Source: Clostridiales bacterium
GTDB taxonomy: Bacteria > Bacillota > Clostridia > Tissierellales > Sedimentibacteraceae
Assembly: GCA_003457065.1 (NCBI GenBank)
Contig: DMJQ01000201.1
Span: forward strand, 31,019-42,254
Direction of reading: 5' to 3'
DNA: 11,236 nucleotides
Each line of letters begins with the position of its first letter. The first letter of the stretch is position 1. Positions 1 to 8,345 of the stretch are shown here, piece by piece. The notes beneath the pieces are model-generated. The model was given only the letters and a program-made list of their open reading frames with translations, had not been told where the DNA came from and made no database searches. A program made the position numbers and the translations under genes.

Positions 1-9
1 AACAGATAG

Positions 10-37
10 AAAACCTGGGATAAGCATTCCGGGTTTT
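10..37 (+). terminator. Hairpin terminator of the gene upstream of the window
   Basis: Positions 10-20 and 27-37 pair as an 11-bp stem with two G-T wobbles and a 6-nt loop, followed by a short T-rich run (34-43). This has the form of a Rho-independent terminator for a + strand gene ending before the window. The T-run is interrupted, so its strength is uncertain. It separates the repair operon from upstream transcription. Confidence 0.55.
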
Positions 38-64
38 ACTTTATGTTGAAGTACAGAAATTATC

Positions 65-118
65 TTCATTATATAATTATTATCTGTTGACTAAAACAAA
101 TAATAATTATATAATGAA
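65..118. repeat. Perfect 19-bp inverted repeat around the uvrB promoter
   Basis: Positions 65-83 are the exact reverse complement of 100-118, with a 16-nt spacer (84-99). The right arm contains the -10 box and the spacer contains the -35 box. It is almost entirely A/T, so a cruciform or a weak RNA hairpin is possible, but a T-run does not follow it and it does not look like a terminator. The left arm places a second TATAAT on the opposite strand, without a clear -35 partner. Confidence 0.8.
87..115 (+). promoter_or_regulatory. SigmaA-type promoter of uvrBA
   Basis: The -35 box TTGACT (87-92) and the perfect -10 box TATAAT (110-115) are separated by 17 bp. Transcription should start near 121-123, about 30 nt before the uvrB ATG at 154. 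The closeness to the vegetative consensus suggests a strong promoter held down by the overlapping LexA site. Confidence 0.85.
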
Positions 119-120
119 AA

Positions 121-134
121 CGAACATACGTTTA
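121..134 (+). promoter_or_regulatory. LexA/DinR (SOS) box upstream of uvrB
   Basis: The sequence CGAACATACGTTTA matches 13 of 14 positions of the Gram-positive LexA consensus CGAACRNRYGTTYG; only the last base differs. It begins 5 nt after the -10 box and covers the expected transcription start, a position where LexA would block initiation. uvrB is a well-known SOS gene in Bacillus and Clostridia, so both location and sequence support the call. Confidence 0.88.
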
Positions 135-153
135 GACAAAGCTGAGGTGAATT

Positions 154-2115
154 ATGGGTAAATTTAAGATAAAATCCGAATTTAAACCAACCGGAGATCA
201 GCCAAGAGCGATTGAAAAGATTGCGAAAGGATTAAATAATAATTTAAAATACCAGACACTTTTAGGTGTTACCGGCTCAGGTAAGACATTTACCATGGCA
301 AACATAATAGAGAAGGTTCAAAAACCTACTCTTGTTTTAGCTCACAACAAAACTTTAGCGGCTCAGCTATGTTCCGAGTTCAAGGAATTCTTTCCCGACA
401 ATGCGGTTGAATACTTTGTGAGCTACTATGATTACTATCAGCCGGAAGCATATGTACCAAGTAGTGATACATTCATTGAAAAGGATGCATCCATCAATGA
501 TGAGATAGATAAGTTGAGGCACTCTGCGACGGCATCCCTCTTTGAAAGGAAAGATGTGGTAATAGTGGCTTCTGTTTCATGCATATATGGTTTGGGAAGT
601 CCGGTTGATTATGAAAATCTTGTTATATCTCTGAGACCGGGAATGCAGAAGGATAGGGACGAAGCCATAAAAAAACTGGTAGAAATACAATATAAAAGAA
701 ATGACATAAGTTTCACCAGAGGAACATTCCGCGTAAGGGGGGACACGCTGGAGATTTTTCCGGCCTCATCCTCTGAAAATGCCATAAGGGTGGAATTCTT
801 CGGTGATGAAATAGACAGAATTACAGAAATAAATACAGTTACGGGAGAAATTTTAGGCAGAAGAAATCATGTCTCCATATTTCCCGCAACGCACTATGCG
901 ACGACAGAAGAAAATGTAAACAGAGCTGTGGTGAGCATAAGAGATGAATTAGAAGGAAGACTGAAATATTTTGAAAAAGAAAACAAACTTCTGGAGATGC
1001 AGAGGCTTGAGCAAAGAACAAACTACGATCTGGAAATGCTACAGGAGATGGGATATTGCAACGGCATTGAAAACTATTCGAGGCACATTAACAATTTAAA
1101 GCCCGGTTCAAGGCCATTTACATTGCTGGATTATTTTCCTAAGGATTTTTTAATGATAATAGATGAGTCACATGTTACGGTTCCTCAGGTTCGCGGAATG
1201 TACAACGGTGACAGGGCAAGAAAAACAACGCTGGTGGACTACGGATTCAGACTGCCTTCGGCACTGGATAATAGACCTCTGAAGTTTGATGAATTTGAAA
1301 GCATCATAAATCAGGTTGTGTTTGTAAGCGCAACACCGGGACCGTATGAAGACGAACATTCCCAAAATGTTGTGGAACAGATTATACGCCCTACAGGCTT
1401 GCTGGATCCTCCGATTTATGTAAGACCTGTGGAAAACCAGATAGATGATTTGATTAACTAAATACGTATTTCCACAAGCAAAAACCAGAGGGTGCTGGTT
1501 ACGACACTGACCAAGAAAATGGCTGAGGATTTGACGTTTTACTTTAAAAATACAGGCATACGTGTGAGATATCTCCACTCGGACATTGATACCCTGGAGA
1601 GAATGGAAATAATAAGGGACCTGCGTATAGGAGAATTCGATGTGCTCGTGGGTATCAACCTTTTGAGAGAAGGTTTGGATTTGCCTGAAGTATCTCTTGT
1701 GGCAATCCTGGATGCAGACAAGGAAGGATTCCTCCGTTCAGAAACATCACTGATTCAGACGGTGGGAAGAGCTGCCCGAAACGTGGACGGCAGAGTTATC
1801 ATGTATGCGGATAAAATAACAGGCTCAATGGAAAGAGCAATCAGGGAGACAGACAGAAGAAGAGAGATTCAGGATAAATACAACAAGGAACACAACATTA
1901 CACCAAAATCAATCGTCAAGGGTGTACGCGACGTGATTGAAGCCACCAAGGCAGCCGAAGATGAAGAAAAATACACCGCTAAAAGCAAAAAAACAGCGGA
2001 TGTGGCTTCTTACATTGTTGAGCTTGAAAAAGAAATGAAAATTGCTGCTGAAAACCTGGAATTTGAAAAAGCAGCAAGGTTAAGAGATGAAATAAAGGAA
2101 TTAAGCAGCAAATGA
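154..2115 (+). pseudogene. uvrB: Excinuclease ABC subunit B, interrupted by an in-frame TAA
   Basis: UvrB is the DNA-damage verification helicase of nucleotide excision repair; it is loaded by UvrA and recruits UvrC. The ATG at 154 follows the Shine-Dalgarno GAGGTGA (144-150). Visible motifs are the Walker A GVTGSGKT (residues 38-45), the damage-binding beta-hairpin [12 protein letters not shown] (91-102), the helicase box DESH (337-340) and SATPG (392-396). A TAA at 1459-1461 ends the frame after residue 435, just past [11 protein letters not shown]. The same frame then continues without indel through [24 protein letters not shown], the motif VI segment QTVGRAARN and the C-terminal UVR domain to the TGA at 2113-2115. 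Ignoring the stop, the protein has 653 positions, normal for UvrB. The GTG at 1492 has no properly spaced ribosome binding site, so a separate C-terminal product is unlikely. A 435-aa product would lack the second helicase domain and the UvrA/UvrC-contacting tail. A single GAA-to-TAA change would explain the stop; a sequencing error is equally possible. Confidence 0.93.
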
Positions 2116-2143
2116 CAGATAAATCAAAGTGAAAGGATACTCA

Positions 2144-4960
2144 ATGGATAAAATTATAATAAGAGGAGCAAAGGAGAACAACCTTAAGAACATAAACGTT
2201 GAGCTGCCCAGAGACAAACTCATTGTTTTTACAGGCGTCAGCGGTTCGGGAAAAACATCTCTTGCTTTTGATACCATATATGCTGAGGGTCAGAGACGGT
2301 ATGTGGAGAGTCTTTCCTCATATGCACGACAGTTTTTGGGACAGATGGATAAACCTGATGTTGAGTTAATTGAGGGATTGTCGCCGGCAATATCCATAGA
2401 CCAGAAAACAACCAACCGCAACCCTCGTTCGACAGTGGGAACCGTAACCGAAATCTATGATTATTACAGGCTTTTATTGGCAAGAATAGGTATTCCTCAC
2501 TGCCCGAAATGCGGAAAACCCATAACGACACAGACAATAGACCAGATAACGGACAGGGTGCTGGAATATGAAGAAAGAACAAAAATCCAGATTTTAGCTC
2601 CTATGGTGAGGGGAGCCAAGGGAACTCATAAAAAGCTTATCGAACATATAAAGAAGGACGGATATGTGAGAGTCAGAATTGACGGAGAGCTTTATGAGAT
2701 AGAAGAAGAAATAAACCTTGATAAAAATAAAAAACACAACATAGAGGTTGTAGTTGACAGAATTATTATTAAAGAAGGAATACAGAAAAGACTTGTTGAT
2801 TCGGTTGAAACAGCACTGGAACTTGCGGACGGCATGGTGCTTTTGGATGTAATGGGAAAAGAAGAGCTTCTCATGAGCACAAAATTTGCCTGTACAGACT
2901 GCGGCATAGGTTTCGGTGAAATTTCTCCGAGAATGTTTTCTTTCAACAATCCTTTCGGAATGTGCAAGACATGCAATGGTCTTGGAGTAAAGAAGGAAAT
3001 AGATGTTGATTTAATAATTCCCGATTTTACAAAGACTATAGGTGAAAGGGCAATAGTACCTTTCGGAGCAGATGAAGATGGCTACTATTATCAGATATTT
3101 AAAGCAATAGCAGATTACCACGGCTTTGATATCAACAAACCTCTGTCTGAGGCGCCGAAGGAATTTATAAATGAAATTCTTTACGGAACAAACGGAAGAA
3201 ATGTAACTGTGGATTTTGTAAGCAAGTTTCAGGGACCGAAGGTATATGCCAGAGAATTTGAAGGCGTCGTAAACAACCTTGAAAGAAGATATATGGAAAC
3301 AAGATCGCCTGAAATGAGAGAATGGATCGAGACATTTATGGATGACAGCCCCTGCCCCGACTGTCACGGAGCGAGATTAAACCCGGTGAGCCTTGCCGTA
3401 AGGGTAGGAAATAAAAATATATATGAAGTTACAAAGCTGTCTGTGGTAAAAAGCCTTAAATTTTTTGAAGAACTAAAATTAAGTCCCAAGAATGAGGCAA
3501 TAGGTGGTCAGATAATAAAGGAAATAAATTCGAGGCTTCAGTTTTTATCGGATGTGGGACTTAATTACCTCACACTGGAAAGAAGTGCGAGCACTTTGTC
3601 GGGAGGAGAATCCCAGCGTATAAGACTTGCCACTCAGATAGGTTCAAGCCTGGTAGGAGTTCTCTATGTGCTGGATGAGCCAAGCATAGGACTTCACCAG
3701 AGAGATAACAGCATGCTTATTAAGACACTGAGAAATTTAACGGATTTAGGAAACACATTGATTGTGGTTGAGCATGATGAAGAGACAATGGAGAATGCGG
3801 ATTATATTCTGGACATAGGGCCCGGCGCTGGCGTTCATGGAGGAGAAGTAGTTGCATTCGGAACGTATGATGACATTAAGAACAATGAAAAATCTATCAC
3901 AGGACAATATCTCAGCGGCAGAAAGAAAATCGAGGTTCCTGAAGTCAGGAGAACCTGTGAAAAGTTTATAGAAATTAAGGGAGCAAGAGAAAACAATTTA
4001 AAAAATATTGACGTAAAGATTCCATTAGGCGTTTTTTGCTGTGTTACCGGTGTTTCGGGCTCAGGAAAAAGCTCGCTGATAAATGAAATATTGTCAAAGG
4101 GACTTCATCAGAAATTATTTAAAAACAATGAGCGTCCCGGCGCATATGACGAAATGCTGGGAGTCGAAAATATAGATAAAATAATCAGCATTGACCAGTC
4201 TCCTATAGGAAGAACGCCAAGATCCAATCCGGCAACCTACACGGGTGTGTTCGATTATATAAGAGACGTGTTTGCCATGACTCTTGAAGCGAAAGAAAGA
4301 GGATATCAAAAAGGAAGATTCAGCTTTAACGTTAAGGGCGGAAGGTGTGAAGCCTGTCGCGGCGATGGTATACTGAAAATAGAAATGCATTTCCTCCCCG
4401 ATGTATATGTGCCCTGTGAAGTGTGCAAGGGAAAGAGATACAACAGAGAAACTTTGGAAGTCAAGTATAAGGGTAAAAATATTTCGGAAGTTCTTGATAT
4501 GACTATAGACGAAGCTCTAAAGTTTTTCGAAAATATTCCGAGAATATACAATAAAATTAAAACAATGCAGGACGTGGGGCTGGGTTATGTCAAGCTGGGA
4601 CAGCCGTCAACGGAATTATCCGGAGGAGAGGCACAGCGCATCAAGCTCGCATATGAGCTCAGTAAAAGAGGAACCGGAAGTACATTATATGTTCTCGATG
4701 AACCTACAACAGGGCTTCACATTGCGGATATACACATGCTCATTGATGTTTTGAACAGGCTTGTAGAGGCGGGGAATTCAGTAATAGTGATTGAGCACAA
4801 TCTGGATGTAATAAAAACCGCCGATTACATCATCGATTTAGGTCCCGAAGGCGGTGACGGCGGAGGAACAATAGTTGCGGAAGGCACTCCCGAGGAAATT
4901 GCAAAGGTTAAAAAATCATATACGGGTCAATACCTGAAAAAAACACTGATGAAAAAATAA
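2144..4960 (+). CDS. uvrA: Excinuclease ABC subunit A
   Basis: UvrA is the damage-sensing ABC-type ATPase dimer that loads UvrB on lesions. The 938-aa product is full length for the family. It shows both nucleotide-binding modules: Walker [10 protein letters not shown] (31-39) and GVSGSGKSS (636-644), signature LSGGESQR (485-492) and LSGGEAQR (825-832), and Walker [11 protein letters not shown] (509-518) and [10 protein letters not shown] (850-859). Zinc ligand pairs are C120/C123 with C404/C407, C250/C253 with C274/C277, and C735/C738 with C758/C761. I chose the ATG at 2144 because AAGGA lies 6 nt upstream and the protein then begins [14 protein letters not shown] as usual; a GTG at 2129 would add five residues. 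The gene lies 28 nt after uvrB with no terminator or obvious promoter between, so it should be co-transcribed from the LexA-controlled promoter. No defects are seen. Confidence 0.97.
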   Translation: MDKIIIRGAKENNLKNINVELPRDKLIVFTGVSGSGKTSLAFDTIYAEGQRRYVESLSSYARQFLGQMDKPDVELIEGLSPAISIDQKTTNRNPRSTVGTVTEIYDYYRLLLARIGIPHCPKCGKPITTQTIDQITDRVLEYEERTKIQILAPMVRGAKGTHKKLIEHIKKDGYVRVRIDGELYEIEEEINLDKNKKHNIEVVVDRIIIKEGIQKRLVDSVETALELADGMVLLDVMGKEELLMSTKFACTDCGIGFGEISPRMFSFNNPFGMCKTCNGLGVKKEIDVDLIIPDFTKTIGERAIVPFGADEDGYYYQIFKAIADYHGFDINKPLSEAPKEFINEILYGTNGRNVTVDFVSKFQGPKVYAREFEGVVNNLERRYMETRSPEMREWIETFMDDSPCPDCHGARLNPVSLAVRVGNKNIYEVTKLSVVKSLKFFEELKLSPKNEAIGGQIIKEINSRLQFLSDVGLNYLTLERSASTLSGGESQRIRLATQIGSSLVGVLYVLDEPSIGLHQRDNSMLIKTLRNLTDLGNTLIVVEHDEETMENADYILDIGPGAGVHGGEVVAFGTYDDIKNNEKSITGQYLSGRKKIEVPEVRRTCEKFIEIKGARENNLKNIDVKIPLGVFCCVTGVSGSGKSSLINEILSKGLHQKLFKNNERPGAYDEMLGVENIDKIISIDQSPIGRTPRSNPATYTGVFDYIRDVFAMTLEAKERGYQKGRFSFNVKGGRCEACRGDGILKIEMHFLPDVYVPCEVCKGKRYNRETLEVKYKGKNISEVLDMTIDEALKFFENIPRIYNKIKTMQDVGLGYVKLGQPSTELSGGEAQRIKLAYELSKRGTGSTLYVLDEPTTGLHIADIHMLIDVLNRLVEAGNSVIVIEHNLDVIKTADYIIDLGPEGGDGGGTIVAEGTPEEIAKVKKSYTGQYLKKTLMKK

Positions 4961-4975
4961 TACAGGCAATTAGAA

Positions 4976-5006
4976 AAAGGTGTAGGTCATAATGGCTTAC
5001 ACCTTT
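4976..5006. terminator. Shared terminator between uvrA and the convergent permease gene
   Basis: Positions 4976-4986 and 4996-5006 form an 11-bp stem (one G-T wobble) with a 9-nt loop. On the + strand it is followed by the T-rich run ending at 5010; on the - strand the complement of the A-run at 4974-4978 supplies a T-run. It lies 15 nt after the uvrA stop and 33 nt from the permease stop, so it probably serves both convergent operons. Confidence 0.8.
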
Positions 5007-5039
5007 ATTTGCATAAAATACATGGAGCATAGTATGCCG

Positions 5040-6407
5040 CTATAATATTATCAAAGCTGTCACAATTGCAGCCACGATACCGCACAAAACAGGAATCAGG
5101 TTTTTCCTTGCCAGCTCCTGAGGGCTTATTTTGCATATTGCGGCAACGGGAATGACTGCCCATGGTATTATGGTTCCTCCGTCTACCCACACCGTTATTA
5201 CCTGTCCTAATGCCGCCAGACCTGCCATGTTGATGTCAACTATGTTGGAGAAAGTATATGCCAGAGATCCTACGATGGGAAGTCCCGAAAAACCTGAGCC
5301 GTCAAGACCTGTAATAATTGCTACGGCAGATTGAGTCAGAACGGTAGAGAATTTATTCATCTGAATGTTCTGAGAAATAAATATGCTTATGTCATTTAAT
5401 ATTCCCGGAGCTCCTTCACCAAATACTGCTGCTGCACCGCTCTGATTTCCAAGGAAGAAGAATCCGCCTATGAAAATTACCGGGGCAAATACCGTTATCC
5501 CGAATGAAAAGCCTGCTTTGATGTAATCTACAACCTTTTCGAAAGCGTCTTTAATATTGTATGTTGTTAAAACGGTAATCAGCATTATTATAATTGCGGT
5601 TCCTCCGACAAGAGCAGTTGCATCCCCGCCTGCCAGCTTAAATTTCAGCATTGCGGCAATATCAAAGATAAAACCTGCCGGTGTCAATATTGCCATTAAT
5701 ATTGTAGTCTTGCCACGCTTTACTTCTTTTGTTTCTGCCATTTTAGCAATTTGAGCATAGTATTCGGAATTTTTTTTCATATCTCTTTTCATCATTAGAA
5801 ATGCTACGATCACGGTTACCAGTGACATTGAAAGCCATATCGGAATTGATGCCGAAATTATTTCTGTTACTTCTGTTCCGGCTCCCGCTGCTGTAATCGT
5901 AGGCGCACCCTGAATAAAGAAATCGCTGGACAGTGCGATGCCGTGGCCGAACAAGTTCATAGCAACAGCTGCATATATTGCAGGCAGACCTGCCGTAACC
6001 GCAGCAGGCAGCAAAACAGCTCCTACAATAGGAACAGCCGGACTGGGCCACACAAGCCATGAAATAATCATCATTGTCAGGCCTATACTCCAGAATGCTC
6101 TTGCGGGGCTGACCATGACTTTTTTAATGGGTGACATTATCAGTACATCAGAACCAACTTCCTGCAGTGCCTTTGACATGGCTACAACAAGAGAAATGAT
6201 TACGATGATTCCCCAGAATTCATTGCCTGCATAAATTATTGCATTGAATATGGACTGAATAGCCGCAACAGCGCTTCCGGAATAAAGATAACCCATTGCG
6301 AGTATACCGATGATGCATGGAATGACAATATCCTTTTTCATAAGCATAATTGACAGAATAATTACCACCATTACAATATAAAAGTAGTGTAGAGAAGTTA
6401 GAACCAT
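5040..6407 (-). CDS. Polytopic membrane protein, permease-like, substrate unknown
   Basis: This 455-aa protein has about eleven to thirteen hydrophobic segments (for example roughly 8-22, 27-42, 63-77, 104-121, 127-150, 183-205, 235-255, 264-282, 300-320, 436-455) and a single larger charged loop at about 207-233. It has no cleavable signal peptide. The Gly/Pro-rich stretches WPSPAVPIVGAVLLP (120-134) and FFIQGAPTITAAGAG (163-177) look like the re-entrant, substrate-lining regions of ion-transporter-superfamily secondary carriers, but I cannot assign a substrate. The ATG at 6407 is chosen because AAGGAGG (6414-6420) sits 6 nt upstream; the frame stays open for 19 more codons into the preceding gene, which is unlikely to be used. 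It begins 19 nt after the truncated PRK06851-like gene and was probably in an operon with it. Loss of the 5' half of that gene removes the native promoter, so expression now may depend on read-through from the mobile element. Confidence 0.8.
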   Translation of the reverse strand: MVLTSLHYFYIVMVVIILSIMLMKKDIVIPCIIGILAMGYLYSGSAVAAIQSIFNAIIYAGNEFWGIIVIISLVVAMSKALQEVGSDVLIMSPIKKVMVSPARAFWSIGLTMMIISWLVWPSPAVPIVGAVLLPAAVTAGLPAIYAAVAMNLFGHGIALSSDFFIQGAPTITAAGAGTEVTEIISASIPIWLSMSLVTVIVAFLMMKRDMKKNSEYYAQIAKMAETKEVKRGKTTILMAILTPAGFIFDIAAMLKFKLAGGDATALVGGTAIIIMLITVLTTYNIKDAFEKVVDYIKAGFSFGITVFAPVIFIGGFFFLGNQSGAAAVFGEGAPGILNDISIFISQNIQMNKFSTVLTQSAVAIITGLDGSGFSGLPIVGSLAYTFSNIVDINMAGLAALGQVITVWVDGGTIIPWAVIPVAAICKISPQELARKNLIPVLCGIVAAIVTALIIL

Positions 6408-6426
6408 AATAAACCTCCTTGGAATT

Positions 6427-6918
6427 TTATGTATATCTGTTGAATATACTGTCAAAGCATTCATCTACACCGTTGAAGTTCATGCTGTTGACGTAAAAAA
6501 TTTCAAGAAGTTCGTGATATTTTTTGGTTTCGGATAGTTTTTCAAGCGCATTTTTAATTAATAAATCATACAGATGCAGATTGTTTTCGATTTCAGAAAT
6601 GTGAGTTTTTAAATTATCTGTATCCATAATGCCGTGTATGTCGAATACTTTTTCAAAGCTGTTGGTTACATAATTCTCAGTGCCGGTTACAATCAGATTC
6701 ATTTCAGGAATATAGACGTGTTTCAGTTTGTCAGGGGTTAAAGGTACACAGAAAAGCTCTACATCATATCCTCTTTTTACTGCTTCGTCTGCAATTCTTT
6801 TTAAAAATTCAGAAGTATAATTGGTGCTCTCGCCTACCACTGCCCATATTCTCTTATTTTGGCACAGAGAATCCGCATGGCTTATAAATCCGTCTGCGGT
6901 ATAAGCCTCCAAAAACAT
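6427..6918 (-). CDS. C-terminal half of a PRK06851-like P-loop protein, 5' end lost at the element junction
   Basis: The 163 residues resemble the second of two repeated halves in the clostridial/bacillar family known as PRK06851, a roughly 360-aa predicted NTPase of unknown role. Family-like landmarks are FLEAYTADGF at the start, ADEAVKRGYDVELFCVPLTP with VYIPEMNLIVTG in the middle, and a helical tail with KYHELLEIFYVNSMNF. The position of the P-loop, VVGESTNYTSEFL, has lost the usual GxxGxGKS/T, so this half cannot bind nucleotide in the normal way. The frame has a TAA at 6922-6924, two codons before the first ATG (6918), and no good ribosome binding site precedes it; the N-terminal half is absent. 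The fragment begins almost exactly at the inter-half boundary. Family assignment is from memory of the motifs, so it is moderate. The gene is very likely non-functional, though the fragment could be translated weakly. Confidence 0.65.
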   Translation of the reverse strand: MFLEAYTADGFISHADSLCQNKRIWAVVGESTNYTSEFLKRIADEAVKRGYDVELFCVPLTPDKLKHVYIPEMNLIVTGTENYVTNSFEKVFDIHGIMDTDNLKTHISEIENNLHLYDLLIKNALEKLSETKKYHELLEIFYVNSMNFNGVDECFDSIFNRYT

Positions 6919-7273
6919 TTTTTATATTAGCCTGCTTTCCCATGCCAGCTGCTTTCAACGTACGGGAGGCAATGCCCATCAGATTGAACACGTTTCCGTT
7001 GATACCGATCAGCGGCGCATCCGGTTTCTGTTTTTGTGCCTGTTCCGTCCTCAGTTGTGAGATGGCGGTAAAGTTGTCCTCGCCGGGAACGAGAGCAAGA
7101 TAACGGCCGTTATCCCATTTCATTTGCAACTGACCGATGTCATCCACAAAATCCACGGTTCCCATCAGTCCAGAAGGCATATCCGATTCTCCTGACATAG
7201 CAATTAACTGAATACGGGTTCCTTCGGGATACCTTTCTTTGAGACGCTCCACGTTTTTCTGGTCATATAACAT
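6854..7273 (-). CDS. DUF4314-like protein, 3' end truncated and fused out of frame to host sequence
   Basis: Residues about 13-68 (RYPEGTRIQLIAM, GLMGTVDFVDD, LQMKWDNGRYLALVPGEDNF) match the DUF4314 fold, a small beta-rich domain of unknown function found in clostridial mobile elements. A second conserved stretch follows at 86-115 (PLIGINGNVFNLMGIASRTL). Relatives as I remember them continue for about 25-30 more residues with a helical, EYV-like tail; here the similarity stops near residue 115 and the last 24 residues (from NIKNVFGGLYRRR) come from host DNA read in a different frame from the PRK06851-like gene, overlapping it by 65 nt. The start at 7273 has AGGAGG-type Shine-Dalgarno (7281-7286) 7 nt upstream. 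Expression would pass through the attenuator-like leader just upstream. The chimeric tail is probably meaningless. Confidence 0.75.
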   Translation of the reverse strand: MLYDQKNVERLKERYPEGTRIQLIAMSGESDMPSGLMGTVDFVDDIGQLQMKWDNGRYLALVPGEDNFTAISQLRTEQAQKQKPDAPLIGINGNVFNLMGIASRTLKAAGMGKQANIKNVFGGLYRRRIYKPCGFSVPK

Positions 7274-7274
7274 C

Positions 7275-7325
7275 TTTCATTCCTCCTTTTTTAGAATAAA
7301 AAGCGGCAGGAGCAGCTTTTTAAAC
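7275..7325 (-). repeat. 51-bp leader repeat, copy 1 (before the DUF4314-like gene)
   Basis: This stretch matches 8346-8396 at 49 of 51 positions in the same orientation and in the same place relative to the next start codon. It includes the Shine-Dalgarno site, the T-run and the 3' arm and loop of a hairpin. The two genes it precedes are unrelated in sequence, so the leader, not the gene, is the duplicated unit. Confidence 0.9.
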
Positions 7326-7335
7326 TGTTCCCGCC
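7295..7335 (-). terminator. Terminator/attenuator hairpin before the DUF4314-like gene
   Basis: On the - strand, 7335-7325 pairs with 7315-7305 (10 of 11 positions, one A-C mismatch), followed at once by GCTTTTTATT, the form of an intrinsic terminator. A competing 8-bp stem (TAAAAAGC at 7322-7315 complement with 7304-7297) would take up the T-run and part of the 3' arm, thereby breaking the terminator. The ribosome binding site lies just 3' of it. This suggests regulated read-through, though plain termination between genes is also possible. Confidence 0.7.
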
Positions 7336-7397
7336 AATTTGTTGCTCATAAATCGTAATTTAAAACCTGCTGTTATATCATAATCCCGCACCTCAAG

Positions 7398-7427
7398 GCA
7401 GGGTATTATTGCAGCCTCATACCCTGC
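7398..7427 (-). other. Perfect 9-bp hairpin across the stop codon of the DUF5688-like gene
   Basis: Positions 7419-7427 (last codons of the gene) are the exact reverse complement of 7398-7406, with a 12-nt loop. No T-run follows on the - strand, so it is not a standard terminator; it might protect the 3' end of the message, or be chance. The rest of the 7336-7405 spacer shows nothing I recognise. Confidence 0.45.
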
Positions 7428-8344
7428 TGCATATCATTTTCTTCAAGGATGGACAGAGCCTGATCCCGGTTGTCGTAGTGGTAAACACTGTCTGACAGAT
7501 ATTCGATATCGCTAACCGCTGTCTGGTTAACCGATTCCACTATCTCCTGTAATTCACTTATGTCCATATCATCCTTTTGCCTCAATATTATGATTTCGTC
7601 AATGGAGGACGGCAAAACCAGAAAATCACCACCCATTCTTTCACTGACCCACTTTAAGATATCCGGACAACACAGGTAGGAAGCTCCATAGTATCCCTGT
7701 TTATTGGTCAGGACAAACATGTCACTTGCCCTCCATGCGGCTTCCGTTTCATGATAGGGGATTCCCATCATTTTTGATATATTGTATTCAATCGGATGGA
7801 ATTCTGGAGTGAATAAGCGGTCCATATTCCGCAATGCCTGTTCATGAAGAGTTTCCTCACTGATCCCCCATTCATCCAGTAGTTTGTTGTTAACCAATAT
7901 CGACCCCGAATGATGATTGCTGCTGTGGATCAAGCACCGGTGCAAAACCACCAAATCCTCTATTCTTTGATGCGGCACCGAATCCAGCACCTTTTGGTTT
8001 TTTTCAGCATTGACTACGCAAAGAAACAGTTTGTCTTTCATATGGTCATAAGAAAAATTCATATCCTTCTGGAACTTAACATTATCCAGAGCAATAAGAT
8101 AATTTTTGCTAATTAAACGGAAGGTATCCTCCGCTGCCATACCACTTTGATGGAGTTCATAATAATCATCCAGGTAAATAAGCGGACAAATGTTTCTATC
8201 GGGACTTTTCAGTGACATTCCATGAAGGAGCATATCATTGTTTTTTCTCTGCTCTTGTAGGATCAGCTCAACATCTTGAAATTCTTCTGGTAAATACTCT
8301 TTTATATGTAGCCTTACTTGTTCTATGTAATCGTTCAATAACAT
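7406..8344 (-). CDS. DUF5688-like protein of mobile-element cargo, function unknown
   Basis: A 312-aa soluble, acidic-looking protein with no membrane segment or signal peptide. The region about 40-75 (LHGMSLKSPDRNICPLIYLD, then YYELHQSG) and the pattern of short beta/alpha segments resemble the DUF5688 family, which I know from Lachnospiraceae and related mobile elements and which has no established role. No catalytic motif is apparent. The start at 8344 has AGGAGG-type Shine-Dalgarno (8352-8357) 7 nt upstream and follows the second copy of the 51-bp leader. The stop codon (7406-7408) lies at the base of a 9-bp hairpin. Length is in the usual range for the family, and the frame is intact. 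Confidence 0.75.
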   Translation of the reverse strand: MLLNDYIEQVRLHIKEYLPEEFQDVELILQEQRKNNDMLLHGMSLKSPDRNICPLIYLDDYYELHQSGMAAEDTFRLISKNYLIALDNVKFQKDMNFSYDHMKDKLFLCVVNAEKNQKVLDSVPHQRIEDLVVLHRCLIHSSNHHSGSILVNNKLLDEWGISEETLHEQALRNMDRLFTPEFHPIEYNISKMMGIPYHETEAAWRASDMFVLTNKQGYYGASYLCCPDILKWVSERMGGDFLVLPSSIDEIIILRQKDDMDISELQEIVESVNQTAVSDIEYLSDSVYHYDNRDQALSILEENDMQQGMRLQ

Positions 8345-8345
8345 T

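Noticed and set aside
1459..1461. Alternative genetic code or programmed stop read-through
   Set aside because: The other genes use TAA, TAG and TGA as ordinary ends, uvrA itself ends in TAA, and no read-through signal or structure is visible after this stop.
1168..1578. Open - strand frame of 136 codons across the uvrB stop
   Set aside because: It is antisense to conserved UvrB sequence, and its product is Cys/His/Arg-rich without recognisable motifs, as expected of a shadow.
1492..2115. A separate gene starting with GTG for the C-terminal part of UvrB
   Set aside because: The frame is the direct continuation of uvrB, homology continues upstream of the GTG to the stop itself, and the only purine-rich stretch touches the start codon without a workable spacer.
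2129..2143. Upstream GTG start for uvrA
   Set aside because: The ATG at 2144 has a properly placed AAGGA, and the protein then starts as UvrA normally does; AAGGA would lie inside the coding sequence if GTG were used.
5743..6060. Open - strand frame of 105 codons within the permease gene
   Set aside because: It is a frame-shifted reading of the permease, with a composition (many Cys, Ser, Arg) typical of an out-of-frame translation of membrane segments.
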